Part shown: one piece after another, positions 17,230-26,354 of the stretch
How positions within the stretch are numbered: position 1 is the stretch's first letter
Layout of the letters: each line of letters starts with the position of its first letter
Assembly (NCBI RefSeq): GCF_018343545.2
Contig: NZ_JAGYPE020000001.1
Location: 1-64,000, forward strand
Origin: Neobacillus citreus
GTDB lineage: Bacteria; Bacillota; Bacilli; Bacillales; Cytobacillaceae
Reading direction: 5' to 3'
Length of the DNA: 64,000 nt
The notes under the pieces: model-generated
Seen by the model: the letters and a program-made list of their open reading frames with translations, nothing else
Databases searched by the model: none
Told to the model about the DNA's origin: nothing
Program-made: the position numbers and the translations under genes

Positions 17230-17320
17230 TGAAAATTCAACATTTATTTTTTTATGTATATTTACTATATCAAAATGAACAAAAATAGTTTGATAATTTT
17301 TCGTTTCTATCAAACAATAG

Positions 17321-17349
17321 TTGTTTATTCGCCAATTATCCAATACAAT
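17321..17349 (+). promoter_or_regulatory. Sigma-A promoter of motAB
   Basis: TTGTTT (17321-17326), 17-base spacer, TACAAT (17344-17349), followed 36 bases later by the AAGGAGG ribosome site at 17386-17392. Confidence 0.65.
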
Positions 17350-17400
17350 AAAATTACAAAATCGCAATTTTGTAAAACTAAAAATAAGGAGGAATCAATT

Positions 17401-18234
17401 TTGAAGGAACCCTCTACACTCATAGGGATCGTCTTAGCGTTGGTAGCTGTCGGGGTAGGAATGGTGTTGAAAGGTGCCAGTATAACTGCCTTGCTCAATC
17501 CCGCAGCCTATTTAATTATCTTCGTCGGGACCGCAGCGGCACTATTCGTCAGCTTCCCGATGTCAGAGTTAAAAAAGTTTCCAAAATTAATCAAAATTAT
17601 TTTCGGTGGCGGTCAAAAAGTACCATCAAAAACAGAAATTATCGATTCGTTTACGAAATGGGCAACCCTTGTCAGGAAAGAAGGCCTACTAGGGCTGGAA
17701 AATGAGTTAACCAATATCGAGGATCCCTTCCTTAAGCAAGGTATGGAACTAATTATTGATACGACCGATTCAGAATTCAGCGAGGATGTCCTATTAGAAA
17801 AGGTGAGTGCCATACAGGAACGTCATCGTAAAGGCGCATTGATTTTTTCACAGGCCGGGACCTATGCTCCTACCTTGGGGGTTCTTGGGGCCGTTGTAGG
17901 TTTAATTGCCGCTTTAGGAAACCTGGCTGATGTTGAAAAGCTCGGCCATTCCATTGCCGCCGCTTTTATAGCAACTTTGCTTGGAATATTTTCCGGTTAC
18001 GTGCTGTGGCATCCAATGAGCAATAAGCTAAAGCTGTTGTCCAAACGGGAAATTGAGATTCGTCATATTATGGTCGAAGGCTTGCTGTCATTGCAGGAAG
18101 GCCTTAATAGCCGACAATTAGAACACAAACTTAATGTTTACTTAACTCCTGATGAACTCGTGCAAAAGTATGCCCACACAGGTACAAATGAGGAGGTTTC
18201 CAGTGGCCAGGAAAAAGCGTCGTACTCTTCATGA
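17401..18234 (+). CDS. motA: Flagellar motor stator protein MotA
   Basis: A 277-residue stator protein with four membrane segments: two near the N-terminus (about 6-24 and 30-50) and two in the C-terminal half (PTLGVLGAVVGLIAALGNL, AAFIATLLGIFSGYVLW) around a large cytoplasmic loop. It forms the ion channel with MotB. The start is TTG at 17401, eight bases after a perfect AAGGAGG; the longer upstream frame has no ribosome site. LIGIVLALVAVGVGMVLKGA resembles Bacillus MotA rather than MotP, which suggests proton drive, but this is not proven. It overlaps motB by 32 bases. Confidence 0.95.
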   Translation: MKEPSTLIGIVLALVAVGVGMVLKGASITALLNPAAYLIIFVGTAAALFVSFPMSELKKFPKLIKIIFGGGQKVPSKTEIIDSFTKWATLVRKEGLLGLENELTNIEDPFLKQGMELIIDTTDSEFSEDVLLEKVSAIQERHRKGALIFSQAGTYAPTLGVLGAVVGLIAALGNLADVEKLGHSIAAAFIATLLGIFSGYVLWHPMSNKLKLLSKREIEIRHIMVEGLLSLQEGLNSRQLEHKLNVYLTPDELVQKYAHTGTNEEVSSGQEKASYSS

Positions 18235-18967
18235 TGAAGAAGAGCATGTTGATGAATCATGGCTGATTCCTTATGCAGACTTATTAACCTTGCTACTAGC
18301 ATTGTTTATCTGTCTGTTCTCGATGCGGACTGAGGATCAGGCTAAATCGGATGCGATGATGGAAGCACTATATAAAGCTTTTAATACGATTTCCGTATTT
18401 GAGACATCGAGTGGGGGTCAGTCACCAAGTAATACAAGTTTCACGGATAACAAAGATAATGCAGAAAAGCTGCCAAATCCTATCGATTCATCAAAGGAAG
18501 TGCCTAAAGAAGATACAGATGAGAAAAAGCTCCAGGATTTGATGGTAAAACTTCAGAATTATATTGATGTTAAGCAGCTAAACGCGGAAATCCAGTTAAC
18601 CGATATGGATGAAGGCATTCAAATTATGCTAAAGGATAAGATCATTTTTGATTCAGGAAGCGACCATATAAAGCCAAATTTCTTTCCTATCCTTGACGGG
18701 ATTGCCGAAATGTTGTTGACTGTGGAAAATCCCATAAAGATAGAAGGTCATACCGACAATCAGCCAATTCACAGCGCCCAATTTCCGTCAAACTGGGAAT
18801 TATCCGGTGCTAGAGCCTTATCGGTTGTTCATTATTTGCAAACTAAAAATATTAATCCTGTCAGGTTAAACTTTGTCGGATTTGGTGAGTTTAAACCGCT
18901 TCATCCGAACGATACGGTTGAAAATCGCGAAGCAAATCGCCGGGTTAACATCATTATTCTTCGCTAA
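18203..18967 (+). CDS. motB: Flagellar motor stator protein MotB
   Basis: A 254-residue stator protein. It has a short cytoplasmic tail, one membrane helix starting at IPYADLLTLLLALFICLFSM that holds the ion-binding Asp26, a charged linker, and an OmpA/peptidoglycan-binding domain (KIEGHTDNQPIH, NWELSGARALSVVHYL, VGFGEF, ANRRVNIII). It anchors MotA to the wall. The GTG at 18203 follows AGGAGG within motA; the upstream ATG at 18152 lacks one. It is closed by a terminator at 18968-19000. Confidence 0.95.
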   Translation: MARKKRRTLHDEEEHVDESWLIPYADLLTLLLALFICLFSMRTEDQAKSDAMMEALYKAFNTISVFETSSGGQSPSNTSFTDNKDNAEKLPNPIDSSKEVPKEDTDEKKLQDLMVKLQNYIDVKQLNAEIQLTDMDEGIQIMLKDKIIFDSGSDHIKPNFFPILDGIAEMLLTVENPIKIEGHTDNQPIHSAQFPSNWELSGARALSVVHYLQTKNINPVRLNFVGFGEFKPLHPNDTVENREANRRVNIIILR

Positions 18968-19003
18968 TAAAACTCCAAAGACAGCCTTTGGAGTTTTATT
19001 TTA
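18968..19003 (+). terminator. motAB terminator
   Basis: Perfect stem AAAACTCCAAAG/CTTTGGAGTTTT (18968-18979 and 18985-18996) right after the motB stop codon, then ATTTTATT. Confidence 0.92.
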
Positions 19004-19106
19004 TTCCAACTTCCCCTTGACTTAAGGTTTCCACCGAATGACATCATTCCTGCTCTAATAAACACCTCAAAATAAATATAATAGGTTATATCAAGTCTTT
19101 TAATCG

Positions 19107-19147
19107 AAAAAAGCGAGAAAGATTCTAATCAAATCCTTCTCGCTTTT
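19107..19147 (-). terminator. Terminator of the fliK-to-yvyF operon
   Basis: Stem AAAAGCGAGAA/TTCTCGCTTTT (19109-19119 and 19137-19147), with a T run after it on the minus strand. It begins 4 bases beyond the yvyF-like stop codon and could also act on the plus strand. Confidence 0.88.
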
Positions 19148-19151
19148 AAGT

Positions 19152-19556
19152 TTAAAATCGATTTGAACTTACTCTCAAGTAGCTTTTACGTTCTTTAGTC
19201 ACCTGTGGTTCTTGTTTATTATCGACCTGTTCTAACAGATGATTAAGGGTCCCTGTACAAGTAGGACATTTCCCTTCGCCTTGGATCATTGTTCCACACG
19301 TTTCACATGGGTATGAAAGGTTCTGAAAATCTCTTAAAAGAATACGCTGAGCCAGTATATACTCACGAATTTGCTTAACTGATACACCCGTTGCGTCACT
19401 TAACTCCTGGATAGTGCAACTAGAATAATCACGCAGGTGAGAAGTAACCTTTAAATAATCATCCTCTTGTTTTTGATAACAGAGGTCACAAATATCGCGA
19501 ATACGCAGGAACAGTTTCCCGCATTTTCGACAATTCCCAAGCTGCGGACCAGCCAT
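19152..19556 (-). CDS. YvyF-like flagellar-region zinc-ribbon protein
   Basis: A 134-residue protein with two pairs of CxxC zinc ligands at the N-terminus (CRKC, CDLC), a winged-helix-like centre (SSCTIQELSDATGVSVKQI) and another two pairs near the C-terminus (CETC, CPTC). This matches the YvyF/TIGR03826 flagellar-region family, whose gene precedes flgM in Bacillus subtilis; its function is not established. The ATG at 19556 follows AGGGGAG; the GTG three codons upstream overlaps that site. It is the last gene of the fliK-flgD-flgE-fliL-fliM-fliY-cheY unit, far from a flgM-type locus. Confidence 0.78.
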   Translation of the reverse strand: MAGPQLGNCRKCGKLFLRIRDICDLCYQKQEDDYLKVTSHLRDYSSCTIQELSDATGVSVKQIREYILAQRILLRDFQNLSYPCETCGTMIQGEGKCPTCTGTLNHLLEQVDNKQEPQVTKERKSYLRVSSNRF

Positions 19557-19608
19557 CTCGGTCACTCCCCTAGTGTGAAAAATCTCTCATAATAAATTCA
19601 AGCGGCTG

Positions 19609-19971
19609 CTAGCTTGCGAGCACTTTGTTAATCGCTTCCATTACCCTGTCGGCCTGAAATGGTTTCACTACAAAATCCCTTGCGCCTGCTTGAATCGCTT
19701 CTAAAACCATTGGCTGCTGCCCCATCGCTGAACACATGATAACTTTGGCTTGTGGGTACATCGCTTTAATCTCTTTTACTGCGGTAATCCCGTCTTTTTC
19801 AGGCATCGTAATATCCATAGTTACGACATCTGGCTGTAACTCCTGAAACTTTGCTACAGCATCTGCTCCATTTACAGCCTCTCCCACTACCTCAATTCCA
19901 TTCTTCGTTAAAATATCTTTTAACATCATTCTCATGAATGCTGCATCATCTACGATTAAAACTCTTGCCAT
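19609..19971 (-). CDS. cheY: Chemotaxis response regulator CheY
   Basis: A 120-residue single-domain receiver. It has acidic residues VDDAAFM at the N-terminus, the phosphoacceptor Asp53 in VVTMDITMPEKDG, a switch residue in IMCSAMGQ and the conserved Lys in FVVKPF. Phosphorylated by CheA, it binds FliM and the FliY N-terminus and changes rotation. It lies 28 bases after fliY, the order seen in Bacillus fla/che operons. Confidence 0.96.
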   Translation of the reverse strand: MARVLIVDDAAFMRMMLKDILTKNGIEVVGEAVNGADAVAKFQELQPDVVTMDITMPEKDGITAVKEIKAMYPQAKVIMCSAMGQQPMVLEAIQAGARDFVVKPFQADRVMEAINKVLAS

Positions 19972-19999
19972 CCAATATTCCTCCTAAATCTTCTAGAGA

Positions 20000-21118
20000 T
20001 TACATCGTCATTTTTGTTATGCGATCAATTGGGTTAATGATATCCGTAATTCGTACACCGAAATTCTCTTCGATGACGACCACTTCCCCTTTTGCGATTA
20101 GCTTGTGGTTGGCCAAGATATCGACTGGTTCCCCCGCTAACTTATCTAATTGAATAACTGCACCAGGGCCCAACTCGAGAATTTTCCTTATTTGCATTTC
20201 TGTACGCCCTAATTCCACAGTAATCTCCAAAGGGATATCATATAGCATATCAAGATTACCTAACGAAGGAGCGCCAGAACCGGTATCTTGGAACGCGCCA
20301 AATTGAACCTTTTGGATATTTGTATGAGGTTCCTTATTTACATTACTTGCTGATTGTGGTGGAACAACAATTGCTGACGGTGCCGGATTGTGAACAGAAG
20401 GCTGAGTGAAATGGTCGGTCTTTATCTCCTCCGCAATTGCTGTTGCTGCCGCTTCTTCACTTGCACCCAATATCTTTTGAACCATTTCCTTTGCGAAGGA
20501 TAACGGAATAAATTGGATCATATTGGAATCAATTAACGTGCCAACCTTCAGTCGAAAGGAAACTTCAATAATAATATTATCCTCCAAACTATCCAATTTT
20601 TTTGGAGGAAAACCTAGAACATCTATACTTGGAGGTGAAATATCTACTTTTTGATTAAAAATGGTTGACATCGATGTAGCTGCTGATCCCATCATTTGAT
20701 TCATGGCTTCTTGTACAGCACTAAGGTGGAGCTCCGAAAGATCCGGATCAAGTGCTGTTCCATCGCCACCCATCATTAAGTTGGCAATGATTTTAGCATC
20801 ATTTTCCTTAATCATTAACAGGTTTTTACCCCTAATGCCCTCTGTATAATCAACGTGTACTGCAACATGCTTCTCTTTAATAATCTCTTCCATCCGCTCC
20901 TGAGCAATTACGGATAAAACTGGTGTGGTAATTTCCACCCGTTGGTTTAGTAACATAGATAGGGCCGTAGTAGAGCTCCCTAGTGAAATATTGCCAATTT
21001 CACCTAATGCATCCTGCTCCAAGGTGCTAATAAAGTCATCAATAGATAATTTACTTGTGTCTTCTGTTTGATTAAACAGCGCATTGATCTCTTCTTGAGA
21101 AAGTAATCCGTCACCCAT
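20000..21118 (-). CDS. fliY: Flagellar switch phosphatase FliY
   Basis: A 372-residue C-ring protein. The N-terminal peptide GLLSQEEINALF is the CheY-binding type also seen in FliM. Next come a CheC-like phosphatase domain with both E-x2-N motifs (ALGEIGNISLGSSTTALS, QEAMNQMMGSAATSMS), a flexible Pro/Ser linker and a C-terminal FliN (SpoA) domain (MLYDIPLEITVELGRTEM). It dephosphorylates CheY at the motor, probably the main CheY phosphatase since no cheC is seen here. Its ATG is adjacent to the fliM stop codon, so translation is probably coupled. Confidence 0.95.
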   Translation of the reverse strand: MGDGLLSQEEINALFNQTEDTSKLSIDDFISTLEQDALGEIGNISLGSSTTALSMLLNQRVEITTPVLSVIAQERMEEIIKEKHVAVHVDYTEGIRGKNLLMIKENDAKIIANLMMGGDGTALDPDLSELHLSAVQEAMNQMMGSAATSMSTIFNQKVDISPPSIDVLGFPPKKLDSLEDNIIIEVSFRLKVGTLIDSNMIQFIPLSFAKEMVQKILGASEEAAATAIAEEIKTDHFTQPSVHNPAPSAIVVPPQSASNVNKEPHTNIQKVQFGAFQDTGSGAPSLGNLDMLYDIPLEITVELGRTEMQIRKILELGPGAVIQLDKLAGEPVDILANHKLIAKGEVVVIEENFGVRITDIINPIDRITKMTM

Positions 21119-22093
21119 CTACAGTTCATCTCCTTCCGTTGAAATTACTTGGTCAATTTGGACAGCATAATGTCCTTTCTGGGTACCAGGATTTCCAATG
21201 AACCTGGTCTTCTTTCCTACCTTTACTTTTAGCTCCCCGGCTTCAATCCCGATGACATCACCGGCTTGAAGGTTCAATAAATCGGAAATAGGAATTTTTG
21301 CTCTGCCAAGTTCGGCAATCAAAGGAAGGCTAACGTTATCAATGGTTTGCTTTAATTTATCCTGCTGCGCAACATTCTTCTTTGCCATGGATGACAGCCA
21401 TTGCTGGGTAGATAATTTCGGCAGCACTGGTTCTACAATTAAATGCGGCAAACAAAGGGTCATTCTTCCGGATATTTCCCCGATAGTAGTCCGGAGAGCA
21501 ATAACAATAACAGTGTCATTCTGCGAAGCTATCTGTAAAAATTGGGGATTTGTCTCCAATGCATCCCACTTTACACGAATATTCTCGACATCCTTCCAGC
21601 TTTCTTGGTATAAATCAAAAGCCCGAATGATAATTTTCTGGAGCAGCGCCAATTCAATTTCCGTCAAGGTTTCTTTCTTCACTGATGAATCTCCGTGCCC
21701 GCCAAGCAAACGCTCAATAATAGCGTAAGCCACTTGTGGATTTATTTCCATTACCATTTTTCCATCCATCGGCTTTACATCAAAAACATTCAAAATTGTT
21801 TTTGATGGAATTGACGCAATGAATTCATGGTAATTAACTTGATCGACCAAATCAATTTCAATTTGCACAAATGTTCTTAACTGTGCTGATAAATAGGAAG
21901 TCAATAGTCTTGTGAAGCTTTCATGGATCCGCATAATGCTTCGCAGTTGTTCTTTGGAGTACCGCATCGCGCGTCTGAAATCATAAACTTTTACTTTGTC
22001 CTTCTTTTCTGCCACATCTGATGCTTGCAGTTCGCCATTATTTAAGGCAGATAAAAGGGCATCAATTTCCTGTTGCGATAATACCTCTGCCAA
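21119..22093 (-). CDS. fliM: Flagellar motor switch protein FliM
   Basis: About 324 residues. The N-terminal EVLSQQEIDALLSAL peptide binds phospho-CheY; the middle domain has VKVYDFRRAMRYSKEQLR and the C-terminal SpoA/FliN-like domain has ISDLLNLQAGDVIGI. It forms the C-ring with FliY and FliG. The start is probably TTG at 22093, with AGGGGGA seven bases upstream. An ATG at 22117 is in frame but has no ribosome site and falls right after fliL. No fliG is present in the window. Confidence 0.94.
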   Translation of the reverse strand: MAEVLSQQEIDALLSALNNGELQASDVAEKKDKVKVYDFRRAMRYSKEQLRSIMRIHESFTRLLTSYLSAQLRTFVQIEIDLVDQVNYHEFIASIPSKTILNVFDVKPMDGKMVMEINPQVAYAIIERLLGGHGDSSVKKETLTEIELALLQKIIIRAFDLYQESWKDVENIRVKWDALETNPQFLQIASQNDTVIVIALRTTIGEISGRMTLCLPHLIVEPVLPKLSTQQWLSSMAKKNVAQQDKLKQTIDNVSLPLIAELGRAKIPISDLLNLQAGDVIGIEAGELKVKVGKKTRFIGNPGTQKGHYAVQIDQVISTEGDEL

Positions 22094-22120
22094 AGGGCAT
22101 CCCCCTAACTCTTCCATGAG

Positions 22121-22546
22121 TTATTGAATCATTTTGTTTATAATATAAATCTGATTGATTTTCCCATCCTGCATTTGTTTATTTAGTTGAATTTTCATGT
22201 CCTCTTCAAACTTAGTCATTCCATCAGGACTTGCCGCCTGCTCTTCTGTCATTGAAGAAAGAAGCAGTAAAGCTGTATTTCTAACTTGGAAGTTCCGCTT
22301 TTCAAGCTCTTCCTTTGCTTTCACCGAATTGGTTTGGAGTTTAAAGCGCAGTTGTATATAACCACCAGACTGTAAGTTTGTCGATATGGGCTCGGTCTCA
22401 ACCATCGTCGCTAAAATCTCATCGGCCGATAGCTCTTTCGTTTTCTGTTTCGCCTCGGAGTGATAGATAAAAAAACTTCCTCCACCTACGGCAATGATAA
22501 TAGTGACTACAACAGTAATGAGGACAAGTTTTATTTTGGCTTTCAT
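22121..22546 (-). CDS. fliL: Flagellar basal body protein FliL
   Basis: A 141-residue protein with an N-terminal membrane helix (about 6-27, LVLITVVVTIIIAVGGGSFF) and a FliL outer domain (GGYIQLRFKLQTNSVKAKEE, ending NQIYIINKMIQ). It stabilises stators near the motor. It lies between flgE and fliM, the standard Bacillus position, though the small swrD gene that usually sits between flgE and fliL is missing. A diverged paralogue lies at 12984-13415. Confidence 0.9.
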   Translation of the reverse strand: MKAKIKLVLITVVVTIIIAVGGGSFFIYHSEAKQKTKELSADEILATMVETEPISTNLQSGGYIQLRFKLQTNSVKAKEELEKRNFQVRNTALLLLSSMTEEQAASPDGMTKFEEDMKIQLNKQMQDGKINQIYIINKMIQ

Positions 22547-22597
22547 GTAATCCCCTGCCTTTATTTTAAGAGATTAAATCAATCTCTTGTCCAAATC

Positions 22598-23512
22598 CTA
22601 TCGTTTTAGGTTTACTACTTCTTCCAGGATAGAATCGGATGTTGTTATGGTTCTGGCGTTAGCTTGGAAACCCCGCTGTGCAATAATCATTTCTGTAAAT
22701 TCTTCAGTTAAGTCAACGTTTGACATTTCTAAAACACCAGAATTGATTTGCCCACCTGCATTATCTTCGATTCGGCCAAGAACGGCAGCACCAGAGTTAC
22801 CAGTTGCCTCAAACATAGTATTACCAATCTTTTTTAACCCGCCAGGATTGGAGACTACAGTAGTTGCCAAGGAAATCACATCCCCGGGATCATAGTCATA
22901 TACGGCAGGATCATTTACTTCAGGATTGTACAAATAAAAGTCTGTTCCGTTTTTACTTGCCAGTTTTCCACTATTGCCGTCCTCATCCACAACATTGATA
23001 TAGCCGTAAGAGTCGATAGAGTAGGAGGTAAATGCTTTATTTGTCACAGCATCTGAAGAGATGTTGATTTGTATTGGTGCTGGTGAAGTATCGGTCTTCC
23101 CTAACACATAGAATCCATTCGAATTAACTAAGTCCCCCGATGCATCACGGGTAAAATTACCTGCTTTAGTCAAGTAATTAGCTCCGCCAATTTCAGGACT
23201 AACAACGAAAAACGCATCCCCATCAATTGCCAAATCCGAACCGACATTAGTTGTCATTGGACTCCCTGGTGTATGAATCGTATCAATTGAAGCAATCTTA
23301 GTTCCTAATCCTATTTGCTTAGGATTAACACCACCCCGCAGTCCTGTTGGAGAGGTGGCACCGGCGATATTTTGACTGATAATATCCTGAAAGATTACTC
23401 GGCTTTTCTTAAATCCGACTGTATTAACATTTGCCACGTTATTTCCGATGACGTCCAATTTGGTTTGGAACCCTTTCATTCCGGATACTCCTGAGTAAAG
23501 CGACTTTAACAT
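22598..23512 (-). CDS. flgE: Flagellar hook protein FlgE
   Basis: A 304-residue hook protein. The N-terminal element MLKSLYSGVSGMKGFQTKLD with NNVANVNTVGFKKSR and the C-terminal SNVDLTEEFTEMIIAQRGFQ are the shared rod/hook ends. The central part carries the FlgE domain (IDSYGYINVVDEDGNSGKLA), which makes it longer than the rod proteins at 10749-12508. It is polymerised outside the rod under the FlgD cap. It overlaps flgD by 7 bases. Confidence 0.9.
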   Translation of the reverse strand: MLKSLYSGVSGMKGFQTKLDVIGNNVANVNTVGFKKSRVIFQDIISQNIAGATSPTGLRGGVNPKQIGLGTKIASIDTIHTPGSPMTTNVGSDLAIDGDAFFVVSPEIGGANYLTKAGNFTRDASGDLVNSNGFYVLGKTDTSPAPIQINISSDAVTNKAFTSYSIDSYGYINVVDEDGNSGKLASKNGTDFYLYNPEVNDPAVYDYDPGDVISLATTVVSNPGGLKKIGNTMFEATGNSGAAVLGRIEDNAGGQINSGVLEMSNVDLTEEFTEMIIAQRGFQANARTITTSDSILEEVVNLKR

Positions 23513-23979
23513 TGCTGTTCCTCCTTAACTTTTTCAGTTGTAGAATCTACCTCGGGCTTTGACTGTTTGATTTCATTTACAAGTTCCATAGGGATTTTCT
23601 CCTTGCCAACTAAATAAAAATAACTTCCATTTTGGATAGAAACCCCATCTACTATACCAGAAATTGGAGTGGATGAATTTTCAGGTGTCCATGTTATCTC
23701 TTTGCCAATCGATGCTGCATACTGACTCATTTGGCGATTCGAAAACTTTTCGAAAGCATTGTTTAGGTTGGTCATTTGTTCCAAAGAACTGAAAGTCGCC
23801 ATCTGGGCAATGAAATCTTTATCTTGCAGCGGACTCGATGGATCTTGATGTGATAGTTGCGTGGTTAAAATTCGCAGAAAATCATCTTTCCCAAGTTTGC
23901 TTTTTTGTTCGAACGGCTTTGTATTGTTAAAAACTGAGTTATTTCTTGCATATGTGGTGACATCGACCCAATTGCTCAT
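23506..23979 (-). CDS. flgD: Flagellar hook assembly protein FlgD
   Basis: A 157-residue hook-capping protein. The conserved N-terminal part includes LGKDDFLRILTTQLSHQDPS and PLQDKDFIAQMATFSSLEQM, the FlgD signature; the short C-terminus (ISGIVDGVSIQNGSYFYLVG) lacks the larger tail of Gram-negative FlgD, as is usual in Bacillus. The ATG at 23979 follows AAGGAGAG. It lies 15 bases after fliK and overlaps flgE. Confidence 0.92.
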   Translation of the reverse strand: MSNWVDVTTYARNNSVFNNTKPFEQKSKLGKDDFLRILTTQLSHQDPSSPLQDKDFIAQMATFSSLEQMTNLNNAFEKFSNRQMSQYAASIGKEITWTPENSSTPISGIVDGVSIQNGSYFYLVGKEKIPMELVNEIKQSKPEVDSTTEKVKEEQQC

Positions 23980-23994
23980 CAAACTCTCTCCTTT

Positions 23995-25299
23995 CTATGC
24001 GGTAAAATCAATGCTTGAAGCTGAAATCGAAGAATTCCCCCCATATGTATAAGACACCTGTGGAGTTTTTTCTACTTCCTGTTGTTCAACCTCATTTAGT
24101 TTTCTGTTGGCTTTCTGTTGATGATTGAAGGTCCGTTGCTCTTGCTGCGAACCATAACCACCTTGAGAAAAGGAAAGATTTGCCTGATTGGAATCAAAAG
24201 AAATTTGCTGCGGCTGTTGTTGAATGACATCTAGCTTTTGCACAACAATGCCGTGTTGCTGCAATGCCTGTCTTAGCTGTTGTAATTGACCTTCTAATGC
24301 ATCTTTGGCTAATGAATTCCCGGTCAATATTTGTGCTGAGACTTGTCCCTCTTGTGAGGTCAACTTAATCTCAATATGTCCCAAATGCTCTGGAAAAAGT
24401 GAAAATTTAGCTTCGGCAATACCTGACTGGCCATTGGTTATCCTCACATTTTTCCCAATCCACTCACCTATTTCTTGTGAAAAATCGGCAATATTTAGAG
24501 ACGACGTGGACCGAGCGTTTTCATCGGACATGGCCCTCACGCCTGTCCCTAGCACTGGTACATTGATGTTCACTGGTTCCAAATTTGCCTTATTAGAACT
24601 TTCAGTTTCAAGTTTAGCGGATTCTATACCTGACATATTAAGGACTGAAGGCTTATTTTGTTCTTGCCCCCCATTTCCATCACGCGAATGGGTGGAATGG
24701 ATATAGTGAATCTCGTTTTTATCAAGACTCATCTTAGATTTTTGTTCTTTTAAAAAACCCCGAGAACCTAAACTAAAAAGCTCGTCACCGTTTTGTGTCT
24801 GATCTAGTAAACTATGGATATCATTTTCATTAAGAAACTTGCGAATTCTCCCTAAAAGATCCTCTGGTAACTCTAATGGAGGTTGATTTTGTTTTATTTC
24901 GTTAATTAACTGAGTTAATTCCTGAATAACTTGGTCGTCATTAGATACAGAAGCTTGCTGAGTCTGCTCTAAATGCTCCATCCATTGCATCAAAGTTAAC
25001 CCAACCTCTGTGGCGGTCTGTTGAAAAATTAATTTCTGGTCATTCGAGGGGTTCGAATTATCCAGATAAATCTGATCATCAAGTGTTATTTCATCTGCTT
25101 TTTCCGGTGATGAATCTGTTTGATTGTCTGTCAAGCCTGCTGATTGCCCAAATAGAGAAAACATTTCTAATATTTGATTGAAGTCAGTTTCCAAGGTGTC
25201 TTTTTCCTTGGAGGTTTTTGGCGTAGAACTTCCCGATTTTATTGTTTGATTTATTTTGATAGGGATTTGATTAATCTCCAAATAGCCTCCCCCTTTCAT
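23995..25299 (-). CDS. fliK: Flagellar hook-length control protein FliK
   Basis: About 434 residues. A long polar Gln/Asn-rich N-terminal region is followed by a C-terminal Flg_hook domain (IAEAKFSLFPEHLGHIEIKL then LRQALQQHGIVVQKLDVI), the substrate-specificity switch of FliK. It measures hook length and switches export from hook to filament proteins. The ATG at 25299 after AAGGAG is chosen; an ATG at 25314 would lie at the predicted transcript start. It is the first gene of the operon from promoter 25323-25351. Confidence 0.88.
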   Translation of the reverse strand: MKGGGYLEINQIPIKINQTIKSGSSTPKTSKEKDTLETDFNQILEMFSLFGQSAGLTDNQTDSSPEKADEITLDDQIYLDNSNPSNDQKLIFQQTATEVGLTLMQWMEHLEQTQQASVSNDDQVIQELTQLINEIKQNQPPLELPEDLLGRIRKFLNENDIHSLLDQTQNGDELFSLGSRGFLKEQKSKMSLDKNEIHYIHSTHSRDGNGGQEQNKPSVLNMSGIESAKLETESSNKANLEPVNINVPVLGTGVRAMSDENARSTSSLNIADFSQEIGEWIGKNVRITNGQSGIAEAKFSLFPEHLGHIEIKLTSQEGQVSAQILTGNSLAKDALEGQLQQLRQALQQHGIVVQKLDVIQQQPQQISFDSNQANLSFSQGGYGSQQEQRTFNHQQKANRKLNEVEQQEVEKTPQVSYTYGGNSSISASSIDFTA

Positions 25300-25322
25300 T
25301 TGGTTCTCCTTCATTAATTCCC

Positions 25323-25351
25323 ATTATAACTGACTAGGAAGCTTTAGTCAT
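25323..25351 (-). promoter_or_regulatory. Sigma-A promoter of the fliK operon with internal inverted repeat
   Basis: Minus strand ATGACT (25346-25351), 17-base spacer, TATAAT (25323-25328). The spacer and -35 hold the inverted repeat TGACTA/TAGTCA (25331-25350), a possible operator. Confidence 0.6.
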
Positions 25352-25444
25352 TGTGTTTTTTTTGTTTTCCAATAGAATTTTATACCATATATCAAATTTT
25401 TTTGAGTTATTTTTATGCAAAAAAATGGCATTTCCCCCTTTTAT

Positions 25445-26218
25445 CTAGTTCTTTTTATAGAAAAATGTCTCTTCTATTTCGAAGCCGTACCGTTCCGGTT
25501 TGAAAATTTGTTCTGTGCTTCCTACAAACAATACTCCTCCCGGTCTCAGGGCATCACTAAATTTTTGATAGAGCAGGTCTTTTGCCTCTTCGGTAAAGTA
25601 AATCATCACATTCCGGCAGATAATTAAATCATAGTTTGTATCAAAACTATCTTTTAATAAATTATGCCTGGCATACTTAATTTTCTTTTTAAGACTTTCT
25701 ATAATTTCAAAGTTTAGTCCCTGCTTACGAAAATATCTATTACGATAAGAAATCGGTATTTGATGAAGCGATTTATGATTATAAATCCCGTCAACGGCTT
25801 TTTTAATGACGCCAAAATCTAGATCAGTTGCAAGAATCTGGTCTTTCAGGAGATTCATATTATCGAGCAGCATAGCGAGGGAGTACGGCTCCTCACCAGT
25901 AGAGCAGGCGGCACTCCAAGCTTTTACTTTCTCATTATCGTTATATAAACGAGGAATGATTTTTTTTTGAAGAACCTCCCATTGAGAGGGGTTGCGAAAA
26001 AATTCCGTCACGTTGATGGTCATATGATCAAGAAATTCTTGGACCAACTCTTTGTCTTTCTCCATTCCATTAAAAAATTCATCAAAGCTATTGTAACCAT
26101 GCTTTTGATACATGGATATCAAGCGGCGTTTCATTTGGTCCTGCTTATATTGATTCAAGTCAATACCAGTAATTTTTTTTACATTATGCATAAAATTGAT
26201 AAAACCAAAGTCCTCCAT
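25445..26218 (-). CDS. cheR: Chemotaxis protein methyltransferase CheR (copy 1)
   Basis: A 257-residue methyltransferase. It has an N-terminal all-helical CheR domain (INVTEFFRNPSQWEVLQKKI) and a C-terminal Rossmann-type SAM domain (WSAACSTGEEPYSLAMLLDN, ILATDLD, LIICRNVMIYF). It methylates receptor glutamates with S-adenosylmethionine. The ATG at 26218 is used; a TTG six codons upstream has no better ribosome site. It stands 136 bases downstream of cheB and 145 bases upstream of the fliK start. Confidence 0.93.
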   Translation of the reverse strand: MEDFGFINFMHNVKKITGIDLNQYKQDQMKRRLISMYQKHGYNSFDEFFNGMEKDKELVQEFLDHMTINVTEFFRNPSQWEVLQKKIIPRLYNDNEKVKAWSAACSTGEEPYSLAMLLDNMNLLKDQILATDLDFGVIKKAVDGIYNHKSLHQIPISYRNRYFRKQGLNFEIIESLKKKIKYARHNLLKDSFDTNYDLIICRNVMIYFTEEAKDLLYQKFSDALRPGGVLFVGSTEQIFKPERYGFEIEETFFYKKN

Positions 26219-26354
26219 ATTCCCTACACCCTTCAATTATTTAAATAGAAAACAAGGCGATGTCTATCCACATCCCCTTACTCTGATGGCCTTTTCCTTA
26301 AGCCTAAAACCTCCACTATAAGTCTCTAACTCTATATTTCTATTTTTTATCTTT

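Noticed and set aside
17254..17400. Longer N-terminus for MotA
   Set aside because: The added stretch is unlike MotA, covers the predicted promoter, and the TTG at 17401 has a perfect AAGGAGG.
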